This document shows positions 17,901 to 26,323 of a DNA stretch of 64,000 bases, piece by piece; the stretch's first letter is position 1, and every line of letters starts with the position of its first letter. The DNA comes from Gluconacetobacter liquefaciens (GTDB taxonomy: Bacteria > Pseudomonadota > Alphaproteobacteria > Acetobacterales > Acetobacteraceae). The notes beneath the pieces are model-generated. The model did not search any database and was not told where the DNA came from. It saw only the letters and a program-made list of their open reading frames with translations. Where the stretch lies: contig NZ_QQAW01000001.1 in NCBI RefSeq assembly GCF_003350405.1, positions 667,162 through 731,161 of the forward strand, written 5' to 3'. Both the position numbers and the translations under genes were made by a program.

Positions 17901-19609
17901 CGCGAGCCGGCGCGTTCCTCGCCTTCGGGCAGGACGACGGTGAAGCTGCCCCGGTCGGGGATGGTGCCGCCGCTGGTGACGGCGAGTTGCAGGGCGCCGG
18001 GCCGTGGGGTCAGGAGATCGGTTTCGCGGTTCCAGACCAGGCGTGGGCGGAAATTGGCGAAGTCGTCGGAGGGGTAGCGGCCGGCCAGCATGTCCAACGT
18101 GGCATCGAACGCGCTGCGGGGGAGGGTGGCGAACGGGGCCGCGCGGCGCACCGTTGCGTACCAGTTCTCGACCTGGAGCGGCGCGACGGCAACGGCGGCC
18201 ACCGTCTGCTGGGCCAGGATATCGAGCGGGTTGCGTGGTGGGTCGATCGCCTCGATGCGGCCGGCGCGCATGGAGGCGACCGTGACCGTGGCATCGACCA
18301 GATCGCGTCGGGTGCGGGGGTAGACCAGTCCCGCCGAGGCGCCGCCGACCTGGTGCCCGGCGCGGCCGACCCGTTGCAGGCCGCTGGCCACCGAGGGCGG
18401 GGCGGCGACCTGGATCACCAGATCGACCAGCCCCATGTCGATGCCCAGTTCCAGGCTCGATGTCGCGACGACGCAGCGCAGGTCGCCGGATTTGAGGGCG
18501 GTTTCGATCTCGCGGCGCTGTTCCTTGGAGACCGAGCCGTGATGCGAGCGCGCGATCAGCGGCGGCGCGCCCGTTGCGCGCTTTTCGGTGCTGCCGGTGA
18601 CCGAGGCGTAATGGACGGGGGACCCGGTATCGGGCGCGTCTTGCGTGAAGCGTTCGGCGTAGAGTTCGTTGAGGCGGGCCGTGAGCTTTTCGGCCAGGCC
18701 GCGTGAATTGGTGAAGACGATCGTTGCGCTCTGGCCCAGGACCCTTTCGAGGATGCTGGCCTCGACATGTGGCCAGATGGAACCTGCCCGTGTGCTGCGG
18801 TCCCCGTCACCGGGTTGGCCGGTGGCCGCGAGGTTGCTCATGTCTTCGACCGGCACCACGATCGTGAGGTCGAGCCGGCGGCTGGCGGGGGGATTGACGA
18901 TGGTGACCGGGCGGGCGCCCCCGAGAAATTGCGCCACCCGGTCGGCCGGGCGTACGGTCGCGGACAGGCCGATCCGCTGTGCGGGTGTGGGCAGCAGGCC
19001 GTCCAGGCGTTCCAGGCTCAGGGCCAGATGCGCGCCGCGCTTGGTGGCGGCCACGGCGTGGACTTCGTCGAGGATGACCGCCTGCACGCCCCGTAACGTC
19101 TCGCGCGCCTTCGACGTGAGCATCAGATAAAGCGATTCCGGAGTGGTAATGAGGATGTCGGGCGGGCGGCGTAGCAGGGCGGCGCGTTCGGTCGCCGGTG
19201 TGTCGCCGGTGCGCATGCCGACCGTAAGGGTGACGGGCGGATCGCCGCGCTGCGTCCGTTCCGCCTCGACGCCGTGCAGTGGGAGGCGGAGGTTGCGCTG
19301 CACGTCGGCGCCGAGCGCCTTGATGGGTGAAATGTAGAGGATGCGTGTGGCCGGTTTTGCGTCAGGCGGCGTGGCGGTGGTGTCTGCCTCGCGCTCGCGG
19401 AACAGGCGGTCGATCGCATGCAGGAAGGCGGCCAGGGTCTTGCCGGAGCCGGTGGGCGCGATGACCAGTGCGTTCTCGCCGGCACCGATGGCGGCCCAGG
19501 CGGCCGCCTGTACCGGCGTGGGCGACGCGAACGCGGCGGTGAACCAGGCGCGGGTCGCCTGGGTGAACCCGGCCAGCGGGTCGGTGGTCGGAGGGATGGT
19601 TGGCGGCAT
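14921..19609 (-). CDS. lhr: Large ATP-dependent helicase Lhr
   Basis: A 1562-residue superfamily 2 helicase, the usual size of full-length Lhr. Motif I APTGSGKT is at residues 51-58, motif II DEVH at 181-184 and motif III SAT at 216-218. The second RecA domain follows (IVFTNSRGLAEKL, then SSLELGIDMG and QRVGRAGHQ). After it come the Lhr winged-helix and beta-bundle core and the long C-terminal Lhr-CTD. Lhr unwinds DNA and RNA-DNA hybrids 3' to 5' and acts in DNA repair. The start at 19609 puts motif I at its usual place; open frame upstream belongs to another gene's complement. It lies 80 bases after the NCS1 permease gene. Confidence 0.95.
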   Translation of the reverse strand: MPPTIPPTTDPLAGFTQATRAWFTAAFASPTPVQAAAWAAIGAGENALVIAPTGSGKTLAAFLHAIDRLFREREADTTATPPDAKPATRILYISPIKALGADVQRNLRLPLHGVEAERTQRGDPPVTLTVGMRTGDTPATERAALLRRPPDILITTPESLYLMLTSKARETLRGVQAVILDEVHAVAATKRGAHLALSLERLDGLLPTPAQRIGLSATVRPADRVAQFLGGARPVTIVNPPASRRLDLTIVVPVEDMSNLAATGQPGDGDRSTRAGSIWPHVEASILERVLGQSATIVFTNSRGLAEKLTARLNELYAERFTQDAPDTGSPVHYASVTGSTEKRATGAPPLIARSHHGSVSKEQRREIETALKSGDLRCVVATSSLELGIDMGLVDLVIQVAAPPSVASGLQRVGRAGHQVGGASAGLVYPRTRRDLVDATVTVASMRAGRIEAIDPPRNPLDILAQQTVAAVAVAPLQVENWYATVRRAAPFATLPRSAFDATLDMLAGRYPSDDFANFRPRLVWNRETDLLTPRPGALQLAVTSGGTIPDRGSFTVVLPEGEERAGSRRVGELDEEMVYESRVNDIITLGTTSWRIEQITNDQVIVTPAPGRSARLPFWHGDGLRRPAELGEAIGTFLATLDAEARDKAEDRLRASGLDTNATTNLMALIDAQRTATGILPTDRALVVERCRDESGDWRVILHSPYGRRVHDPWALAIAARVRRRFGIDPSVVASDDGIVARLPDTAGQMPGAELFLFDPEKLRGIVTDAVGGSALFAARFRECAARALLLPRRAPGHRSPLWQQRLRAGQLLEIVRDHPDFPILIETARECLRDVYDLAALDSLARRLADGAVRIVEVTTEIPSPFAADLLFGYVAEFMYATDAPIAERRASVLSLDSGLLADLLGEVDLGTLLDPTVTQQVEQELQRLTPSYRAKGPEGVADLLRELGPLSAQEVAQRLAEGNAETSLATLAADHRIIAITIAGQSRWAAIEDAARLRDALGVTLPPNLPDIFLAPPADPLRDLIGRHARTHGPFTTHALALRFGLGVSVADAALDRLRDQGKLLKGNFGVERRLEAQDETPPPPNPLATHEWVADDVFKRLRLRALQAARAATRPAGQDAYTRLLLERHVLVAEPGGLGRLAGIDGVARVIEQLAGVPLPAALWENQILRARIADYTPAMLDELLSHGTVLWCGHATPGNEDGLVSLHPSDFAAETLPPPPDADRMAALSPLQRAILAILADGGAYFARQLATLAPARLAAEPDSDWDSNPILTASELDTALWDLAWTGHVTTDSWSPLRARSGARATHRPRPVQRSRRHRGLHGAAFARPSGDPTLSGRWSLLPREAVTDTARALALAEGLLDRYGIVTRGATIAEAVPGGFPALQPIFRSMEDAGQILRGRFVEGLGATQFAERATIDRLRTHAERPTTAPLAIALSAADPANPFGTALPWPPHPSTTRPTRRPGAFVVIADDRLAFYLTQGGRTLLTYLDPDDPAHTDRVTTALSALAAALKREKHLMFTLEMVNDHPVQTTCLDAALRAHGFSMMPKGLGWHQ

Positions 19610-19689
19610 TATTCCGTGGTGCGGTTTCGTCTGCCTGCCGACGATAGGCCTTTGTCCTCCGGACGTCCAAGAGGGCGGGATGCCGGTGG

Positions 19690-20955
19690 TCAGATGGCTG
19701 GATCGGATGGGGTGAGACGCCCGTACAGGCTGGCGACCGTCATGATGCAGGCCGAGACCAGGAGCCCGTCGAAGGTGGGAATAGTCGTCAGGCTCGTCAT
19801 GCCGAATTCGGACAGGGCGCCGGCGATGCCGCCGCATATCCAGGCCAGGATCGCGGCATGCTGCCTGCCCGCCGCCGGCCGGCCGGCATTGGCCGGGAGG
19901 CCGATCAGGGTGTCCACGATCAGGATGGCGGCGATCGGGGGCAGGACGATGCCGAGCAGGAGCAGGAAGCGCACATAGGCATCGGTCAGGCCCCCAAGCT
20001 CCAGAATGCCGCCGACGATGCCGCTGCCGAGCACATAGGGCCACAGGCGGCGGCCCTGGAGCAGGTTTGCCAGGGCGAGGCTGCCCGAATACAGGCAGGC
20101 CGAGGCGTCGATCCACGCGCTGAGAACCAGCACCAGCAGCGCGGGGATGCCGAAACCCAGCGCGACGAGGGCGGAGACGAGGTCGGGCCGCCCCAGAGCC
20201 AGGGAGGGGATGCCCGATGCGATCATGATGACCGGATAGGCCAGTGCCAGCGCGGCCACGACGGCGCCGGCGGCGGCATTCGGCGACCGCACGAAGCGGC
20301 TGTAATCGGGCTGGATGATGATGCCGACGACGTAGGAGCCGATCATCGCCGAGACGGCCCCTCCGAAGGTCAGGGCGTGGGTGCCGCCGTGCAGGGCCGC
20401 GGCCGGCAGGGCATGCCATGTTCGCGCGATGCCGGCGATCAGCCCGAGTGCCACGACGGGAATGACGATCTGGCCTATCCGTTCGAGACCACGCGCTCCC
20501 ATGCAGGTGCCGATGACGATGCCGATGCCGGCGAGGGTCGAGACCAGATGCGGGGAGATGTGCAGATGGAACTGCTCGCTGAGTGCGGGTGCCGCCGTGC
20601 TGCCCAGCAGCCCGATCGTGGCCCCGAACCATCCGACCAGCGAGACGCCGATGACCGTTCGGACAATGACGGCGCCGTAAGGGCCGAAGATGCGTGTGCT
20701 CAGAAGGGAGAGGCTCATGCCCGTGGCGGCGCCGAGCCAGGAGGTGAAGGCGGCCAGAAGCGCCGTCATCAGGGCGCTGGCGATGATCGCGGCGATGCCG
20801 TCATGAAGGCCGAGGGCCGAGAGGATGCGCGCGGAGAGGACGAAGCCGGGCAGGCCGCATTGCGTACCCGCGACGATGAAGAAGATCCGCCATGCCGAGC
20901 CGCGTTCGGCCTCGGGCACGGCGTTGGCGGTATGTTCGTCGTGCGTCGCGTGCAT
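19690..20955 (-). CDS. NCS1/cytosine permease-like transporter
   Basis: A 421-residue membrane protein with about 12 hydrophobic segments. It shows NCS1 features: an N-terminal GTQCGLPGFVL helix, GLHDGIAAIIASALM, and the conserved IQPDYSRFVRS, which is close to the QADYSRY/QPDYSRF motif of CodB. The family imports nucleobases, hydantoins, allantoin and similar ring amides with Na+ or H+. The start at 20955 has GGAG six bases upstream. It follows the TonB receptor of the hyuAB cluster by 149 bases with a strong hairpin between, so it may be the inner-membrane step for the same compound. Confidence 0.85.
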   Translation of the reverse strand: MHATHDEHTANAVPEAERGSAWRIFFIVAGTQCGLPGFVLSARILSALGLHDGIAAIIASALMTALLAAFTSWLGAATGMSLSLLSTRIFGPYGAVIVRTVIGVSLVGWFGATIGLLGSTAAPALSEQFHLHISPHLVSTLAGIGIVIGTCMGARGLERIGQIVIPVVALGLIAGIARTWHALPAAALHGGTHALTFGGAVSAMIGSYVVGIIIQPDYSRFVRSPNAAAGAVVAALALAYPVIMIASGIPSLALGRPDLVSALVALGFGIPALLVLVLSAWIDASACLYSGSLALANLLQGRRLWPYVLGSGIVGGILELGGLTDAYVRFLLLLGIVLPPIAAILIVDTLIGLPANAGRPAAGRQHAAILAWICGGIAGALSEFGMTSLTTIPTFDGLLVSACIMTVASLYGRLTPSDPAI

Positions 20956-21062
20956 GCGCATCTCCTGCATGAAGAAAGAGGCTGTTTGAAAGGTCGGCCT
21001 GCCAGGCTTGGAAAATGCGCGTGGGAGCACAGGCGGGTGACTTGCCAGACAGCATCGAAAGC

Positions 21063-21097
21063 CGGGGAGCCGTGCGGTGAGGCCGCACGGCTCCCCG
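21063..21097 (-). terminator. 15-bp perfect hairpin between receptor and permease
   Basis: CGGGGAGCCGTGCGG (21063-21077) and its exact complement (21083-21097) enclose a 5-base loop, 8 bases after the TonB receptor stop on the minus strand. GCTTTCG follows. It should stop or weaken transcription into the permease gene, or protect the upstream mRNA end. Confidence 0.7.
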
Positions 21098-21104
21098 TGG
21101 ACGA

Positions 21105-23468
21105 TCAGTAGGTGTACTGGATCTCGCCCCCCAGCATGCGGGGCTCGGCCGGCTGGGCGAAGCCGCCGGAGACGTACTCGGCGTTGTAGCGGGTGTCGGT
21201 CAGGTTGTTGACGTAGAAGGTGGCGGACCATTTCCGGTTGGGGCTTTCGACGCCGACCTGCAGGTTATAGAGATTGAAGGCGCTGCGCGGTGTTGCGTTT
21301 TCCGGATCCCAATATTGCTTGCCCTTGGCCTCGACGTCGAAGCGGCCGAAGAAGCCGAGCCAGCGGTTGAAGGCATGGTGGTACTGCACGCCGATATTGG
21401 CGGTGAATTCGGGAATATAGGGTGCCCAGTTACCCTGGTCGGCGCGGTCGAACGTGTATTTGGTGATCGAGCTGTGGGTGTAGCCGCCGTTGGCGAACAC
21501 ATCCAGGCCGGGAAGGATGGAGTATTTCGCCTCCAGTTCGCCGCCCGTCAGGTGGATCTTGTTGATGTTGACGAGGATCTGCGCGCCGACCGAGCCGACG
21601 AACAGGAAGTAGAACGAGTTGCGGTCGCGCGTGTCGAAGAAGGAGCCGTTCAGAGTCAGGCGATTATGGAACCACTGGCTCTTGAAGCCGGCTTCGACCG
21701 TGTTCGCCACCTCGGGCTTTACGGTATTGTAGACGCCCGGCAGGTTCGCCGCTTCCGCCGTGCCGTTCTGGTTGAACTGCCCGCTGCGGAAACCGATGCC
21801 GTAATCGACGAAGAAGGTCAGGTTCGGGTTGACGTGATAGGTCAGCGTGCCCTTGGGCTGCCCCTGCTTGAACCAGCGCGTGCGCCGGCAGGACCCGCCC
21901 GACATGGTGCAGCCGGCGGGCACGCCGCCGCTGCTTTCCGGATTCACGTACTGGTTCAGAGAATTCCAATCGTACCGGTAGCCGAATTCCGCTGTCAGGT
22001 TCTTGAGGATATCATAGGACAGATGGCCGAACAGCGCGAAGTCCTGGTTGTGGTCCGAGTTGCCGAAATAGGTCAGCGTCTGGTTGGGCGCGTATCCGTA
22101 AAGCGGCGAGGTGCTGACACGGGCGATGCCGTTGCCCGTGTCCGCCCCGGTGGTGGAAGCCAGATAGTCGCGTGTGTCGAGGAAATAGCCGCCGCCCATC
22201 CAGCGGAAACGGCGATCGGAGCGTGACGTGACGCGGAATTCGTCTTCCCACGAGGTATTCTGGGCCCACTGGGTCTGCGTGCCGTCATAGCCCGAACCGT
22301 GCGTGGCGGTGTAGGGGAACTGGTCCGTGCCGATATATTCGTTGATCTTTACCCAGCCCAGCGTGTTGGAGAAGGTCGCGAAGGGCTGCGTATAGACCAG
22401 GCGGAACGACGCATTGCGGATGTCGCGCTGGTTGTAGCCCCGGTTGTTCGCGCAGAAGGTGCGGCTGACCCTGTTCGCATCCGGTGCGGGGCCGCCGAAC
22501 GGGTTCGTCGGGTCCAGGAAGCACGGGCGGCTCGGGTCGTATTTTGCGGACTGGTAGTGATAGTTGTTTGCGCCGCCCTGGGTTTCGTCGAAGCCGACAC
22601 GGAAGTCGGCGGTCAGGTTGTCGGTGATGACGGCTTTGATGTGGCCGCGGCCGGTATATTCGTTGGAGCGATCGACGGTCTTGTTCAGGTAGACGTTTTC
22701 CAGCAGGCCTCCGAAGGAGTGTTCGCTGAAATTGACGTCATAAAACAGGCGGTCCTTCACGATCGGGCCGGCGAAGGAAATCTTTCCCCGGTAATCGGCG
22801 CCATTGCCGAACTGGGCGTCGGCATGGGCGTAGAACGTGTTCGTCGGTTGGCGCGTATTGATGACGATGGCACCGCCGATGGCGTTGCGTCCCCACAGGT
22901 CACCCTGTGGGCCGCGCAGCACCTCGATCTGGCCGACATCGTAGAGATCCTGCGTGAACTGGCGAGAATCCATCTGCTGCACGCCGTCCACGATCACCGC
23001 GACCGGACTCTGGCCGTTGCGGACCTGGGTGATGCCGCGAATGGTGATGAAGGACACGCCGGCCTGCTGCGCCTGGGTGATGGAGACGTTCGGGGTCAGG
23101 GCGATGAAGTCGCTCACACCTTGAATATGCGCATCCTTGATGTTGGCCGCCGTGAAGACGGTGGCGGAAACGGGGGCGGATTGCAGTTTCTGCTGGCGCG
23201 ACAGGCCGGTGACGACGATGGCTTCGGACTGCGGGGCGGCCGGCTGTGCCGGTGCCGCCACGGGTGCGGCCACGGCGGCCTGGGTGCTGTCTGCCTTCGC
23301 CTTTGCCGTCGAAGTAGCGGCAGGCTTGCCGGTCTGCCCCTGTCGCTTGGTCGGGGGATCGCTGGCGGTGTCGACCGCGGCGAATGCGTTTTCCACGCCC
23401 GCGGGCATCAGCCCCAGCGAGAAGACGGACGCCAGAATGACCTGCTTTTTCGATATGTGCTTTCTCAT
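21105..23468 (-). CDS. TonB-dependent outer membrane receptor
   Basis: A 787-residue receptor. It has a signal peptide (about 1-31, ending ENAFA), an Ala/Pro-rich linker, a TonB-box/plug start at EAIVVTGLSRQ, and plug motifs ISITQAQQAG-like, ITIRGI, and EVLRGPQGDLWGRNAIGGAI. A 22-strand barrel follows, ending in the last strand GEIQYTY with a terminal aromatic. Four cysteines in one loop region (FLDPTNPFGG, FCANNRG, GGVPAGCTMSGGSC) may form surface disulfides. ATG at 23468 follows GGTGG; a GTG nine bases earlier is an alternative. It is downstream of the hyuAB/M24 genes and probably imports their substrate. Confidence 0.9.
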   Translation of the reverse strand: MRKHISKKQVILASVFSLGLMPAGVENAFAAVDTASDPPTKRQGQTGKPAATSTAKAKADSTQAAVAAPVAAPAQPAAPQSEAIVVTGLSRQQKLQSAPVSATVFTAANIKDAHIQGVSDFIALTPNVSITQAQQAGVSFITIRGITQVRNGQSPVAVIVDGVQQMDSRQFTQDLYDVGQIEVLRGPQGDLWGRNAIGGAIVINTRQPTNTFYAHADAQFGNGADYRGKISFAGPIVKDRLFYDVNFSEHSFGGLLENVYLNKTVDRSNEYTGRGHIKAVITDNLTADFRVGFDETQGGANNYHYQSAKYDPSRPCFLDPTNPFGGPAPDANRVSRTFCANNRGYNQRDIRNASFRLVYTQPFATFSNTLGWVKINEYIGTDQFPYTATHGSGYDGTQTQWAQNTSWEDEFRVTSRSDRRFRWMGGGYFLDTRDYLASTTGADTGNGIARVSTSPLYGYAPNQTLTYFGNSDHNQDFALFGHLSYDILKNLTAEFGYRYDWNSLNQYVNPESSGGVPAGCTMSGGSCRRTRWFKQGQPKGTLTYHVNPNLTFFVDYGIGFRSGQFNQNGTAEAANLPGVYNTVKPEVANTVEAGFKSQWFHNRLTLNGSFFDTRDRNSFYFLFVGSVGAQILVNINKIHLTGGELEAKYSILPGLDVFANGGYTHSSITKYTFDRADQGNWAPYIPEFTANIGVQYHHAFNRWLGFFGRFDVEAKGKQYWDPENATPRSAFNLYNLQVGVESPNRKWSATFYVNNLTDTRYNAEYVSGGFAQPAEPRMLGGEIQYTY

Positions 23469-23528
23469 GATTTCCACCTGATATCCGCGTGATGTCGTGA
23501 TGCGGTGTGTTGTTGTTTCCTGGCGCGG

Positions 23529-25097
23529 TCAGCCGTCCGCGCCGGCTCCCCATGCCCCGCCGTTCGCCGTGCCGATTTCGATCCTGTCGCCGGGCTGGAG
23601 CGACAGGCCGGACACGAAGGCGTGGTTTTCCGTGCGGCCGTCGGCGTGTGTGATGGCGAGGCGGTTCGTGCCGCCCGGCCCCCCGCCGGCCGCTCCCCAT
23701 GCCGGCTGGCGCGTTCGGCTATAGCCTGCCGACAGGATGGCTTTTGCCCGGACGCCGTAGCACATCGACAGCCCCTGGCCGCCGGGATGCCGTCCGGTGG
23801 ATGCCGGGGCCGGGTTCAGACGGCGGTAGAGGACGTCGAGGCCGTAGCGGCTTTCGACAATTTCGGCGGGACAGTTGAATGTCTCGCCATGGCATGCGGA
23901 ATAGAGCGCGGTTTCGCCTTCCCGTTCCGCGGTCGCTCCCCATCCTCCCATCTGCGGTTCCACCATTGTGAAACGCCGGCCGGTATCCGGGTGGAGTCCG
24001 GCGACGACGGTGCCGCAGATCGAACTGAAATGACCCGCGGGCAGGCGATCGGGCATCGCCTGCGCGATGCAGTGCCACAGCAGGTCGTACAGCCCGATCC
24101 GGATCTCGAAATAATAGCCATGCGGGGCGGTGCCCTCCGCGTGGAAGATCGTGCCGGGTCGCGTGAGGACCTCCAGCGGCCGGAACGAGCCCGCGTTGGC
24201 GGCGGGCGTCGGGTCGGCCAGGGCTTTCAGGATCATCTGCGCGGCGATGACCGCGCCATCGCGCGTGGTGTTGTACGGGGCCGCGCGCTGGTCTGGTGCA
24301 TCGCGCAGGTCGACGGTCATCTGCTCGGCGGTGATCGTGACGGTGACCGACCACGGGGTGCCGTCATCGCGGGTCTCGGTCAGCGAGAACGTGCCGTGGG
24401 GAAGTGCGGCCAGGCCGGACCGGACGCGGGCTTCCCCTTCCGCGAACAGATGGTCGACGGCGTCGCGGTAGGCCGCCTGCCCATACTGGCCGACCATGTC
24501 GACCAGCCTGCGCGCGGCCAGGCGGGACGCGGCGATCTGGGCCCACAGGTCGCCCCGGACGAAATCGGGCAGGCGGCTGTTGGCCGCGATGATGTCGAAC
24601 ACCGCATCCAACTGCCTTCCTGCCGCGCACAGGCGCACGGCGGGAAGGCGCAGACCTTCCTGGAAGATCTCGGTCGCGTCGGTCGACATGGACCCGATGA
24701 CCAGGCCGCCGATATCGTTCCAGTGGGCGATGGAGGCGGTCCAGGCGATCAACTGCCCGTCGGCGAACACCGGCAGCGCCACGACGACGTCGTTCAGATG
24801 CGTGACGCCACCGTGATAGGGGTCGTTCGTCACGAACATGTCGCCTTCGCGCAGGCTGTCGCGCGGATGGACGGACAGAATCCATTTCACGCTCTTGTCC
24901 AGGACACCGACGAAGGTGGGAATGCCTGCGCCGGAACTGAGAAGATTGCCGTCGGCATCGGTGATGCCGGTGCCGACATCCAGCACCTCGTAGATGACGG
25001 GGCTCATTGCCGTCTTCTTCAGGATGGCGAACATCTCCTCGGCCGCGGAGGCGATGACGGACTGGATGACGGTACGCGTGATCGTGTCAGCGGTCAT
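23529..25097 (-). CDS. Hydantoinase B/oxoprolinase family protein (second HyuB)
   Basis: A 522-residue HyuB-type subunit. It has the N-terminal TRTVIQSVIASAAEEMFAIL, SSGAGIPTFVGVLDKSVKW, FVTNDPYHGGVTHLNDVV and the C-terminal glycine-rich GAAGGGPGGTNRL. The family pairs with an ATP-binding HyuA subunit to open cyclic amides such as 5-oxoproline, N-methylhydantoin or hydantoins; related carboxylases also exist. It is paralogous to the HyuB further upstream in the same operon. It overlaps the M24 peptidase gene by 11 bases, so translation is coupled. One HyuA for two HyuB suggests two alternative or mixed complexes. Confidence 0.9.
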   Translation of the reverse strand: MTADTITRTVIQSVIASAAEEMFAILKKTAMSPVIYEVLDVGTGITDADGNLLSSGAGIPTFVGVLDKSVKWILSVHPRDSLREGDMFVTNDPYHGGVTHLNDVVVALPVFADGQLIAWTASIAHWNDIGGLVIGSMSTDATEIFQEGLRLPAVRLCAAGRQLDAVFDIIAANSRLPDFVRGDLWAQIAASRLAARRLVDMVGQYGQAAYRDAVDHLFAEGEARVRSGLAALPHGTFSLTETRDDGTPWSVTVTITAEQMTVDLRDAPDQRAAPYNTTRDGAVIAAQMILKALADPTPAANAGSFRPLEVLTRPGTIFHAEGTAPHGYYFEIRIGLYDLLWHCIAQAMPDRLPAGHFSSICGTVVAGLHPDTGRRFTMVEPQMGGWGATAEREGETALYSACHGETFNCPAEIVESRYGLDVLYRRLNPAPASTGRHPGGQGLSMCYGVRAKAILSAGYSRTRQPAWGAAGGGPGGTNRLAITHADGRTENHAFVSGLSLQPGDRIEIGTANGGAWGAGADG

Positions 25098-26220
25098 CGG
25101 TCTGGTCCTGGCCGTGGGGCGGGATCACGGAAAGGGTGCGAGGCAGGCCGGAGAGGATTTCCGGCCCGTCATCGCGCAGGAAGACGATTTCCTCCAGGCG
25201 GATGCCGAAACGGCCTGGCAGATAGATTCCAGGCTCGATGGAAAACACCATGCCAGCTTCGAGAATTGTTTCGGATGTTTCGGTGATGAAGGGAGCCTCG
25301 TGCCCTTCCATGCCCAGGCCATGGCCGGTGCGGTGGACGAAATACGGCCCGTAGCCCGCCTGTTCGATCACCCCGCGCGCGGCACGGTCGACCGAGGATG
25401 CCGTGGCGCCGGGGCGCGCGGCCTTCAGCGCTGCCTGCACGGCGGCCTCCACGATCGCGTGGATCTCCGCGTAGCCTTCCGGCTCGTGCTCCAGCACGGC
25501 CATGCGGGTGATGTCGCTGCAATAGCCGTCGCGGCGAGCGCCGATATCGATGACGACGGCATCGCCCGGCGACAGCACGGCGGCGCCCGTATGGTGATGG
25601 GGCAGGGCACCGTTCGGGCCTGTAGCAACGATGGCGAACTTGACCTTCGCGCCTTCCGCGGCGAAGGCGCCGGTTATGCCCTCGGCCACTTCCGCCTCGG
25701 TCATGCCCGGACGCATGGTTGCCAGGGCGTGCAGCATGGCACGGTCGGCGATCGCTGCATTCTCCTTGAGGAGCCTGTATTCCTCCTGGTCCTTCAGCAT
25801 TCGCACCGCGCCGGCGACATCGCGGGCCATCACCACGTTTGCACCTGGCAGCCGGTCGAGCACGGCCAGGGCGAAATCGGTGCGCATGGCCTCGTCGAGG
25901 CCGACGCGGAGCGGAGTGTCGGGCGGGCAGGTCGCTGCCAGGGCTGTTTGCAGGGCCTGCGCCGGTCCCTGTGCATCGGTCCAGGTGGCGAGGGGAAGAT
26001 CGCTGCGCGCCTGCGTGTCCGCTGCGTTGAGTGCCGGCATGACGAACATGGCCTGCTGCCGCCCGACCAGCAGCAGCGACAGGCGCTCGTCCGGGTAGGG
26101 ATGGAAGCCAAGCAGCCATTCGACATAGGTGCCCGGACCCAGGACCAGCAGGTCCACGCCGTCATCCGCCATGCGACGCCTGAGGCGCGCAAGTCGTTGC
26201 TTTATCGTAATATCTTGCAT
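25087..26220 (-). CDS. M24 family metallopeptidase (Xaa-Pro peptidase-like)
   Basis: A 377-residue pita-bread peptidase with an N-terminal creatinase-type domain. The C-terminal catalytic domain keeps the five metal ligands: D in VVIDIGARRD, D in GYCSDITRM, H in RTGHGLGMEGH, E in FSIEPGIY and E in IRLEEIVF. All ligands present argues for a true dimetal dipeptidase/aminopeptidase rather than creatinase. Start: ATG 26220 after GGTGGGTGACC; a GTG at 26226 is possible. It sits between the two hyuB genes, so it may cleave the dipeptide or amide made when HyuAB opens a ring. That link is inference. Confidence 0.88.
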   Translation of the reverse strand: MQDITIKQRLARLRRRMADDGVDLLVLGPGTYVEWLLGFHPYPDERLSLLLVGRQQAMFVMPALNAADTQARSDLPLATWTDAQGPAQALQTALAATCPPDTPLRVGLDEAMRTDFALAVLDRLPGANVVMARDVAGAVRMLKDQEEYRLLKENAAIADRAMLHALATMRPGMTEAEVAEGITGAFAAEGAKVKFAIVATGPNGALPHHHTGAAVLSPGDAVVIDIGARRDGYCSDITRMAVLEHEPEGYAEIHAIVEAAVQAALKAARPGATASSVDRAARGVIEQAGYGPYFVHRTGHGLGMEGHEAPFITETSETILEAGMVFSIEPGIYLPGRFGIRLEEIVFLRDDGPEILSGLPRTLSVIPPHGQDQTDDR

Positions 26221-26323
26221 GGTCACCCACCTTTCGGCCGTCCGGCTGCCATCCGGACCTGTCCATTCACACTGGCAGGAAAAAGGAGATCGTTGGTTTC
26301 TGGTGCCGGCGTGCCGGCGGTGG

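Noticed and set aside
19610..20632. Upstream in-frame extension of lhr
   Set aside because: That part is the complement frame of the NCS1 permease gene; the helicase motif I spacing fits a start at 19609.
25087..26220. Creatinase as identity of the M24 protein
   Set aside because: Creatinases lack the metal ligands; here all five are present.
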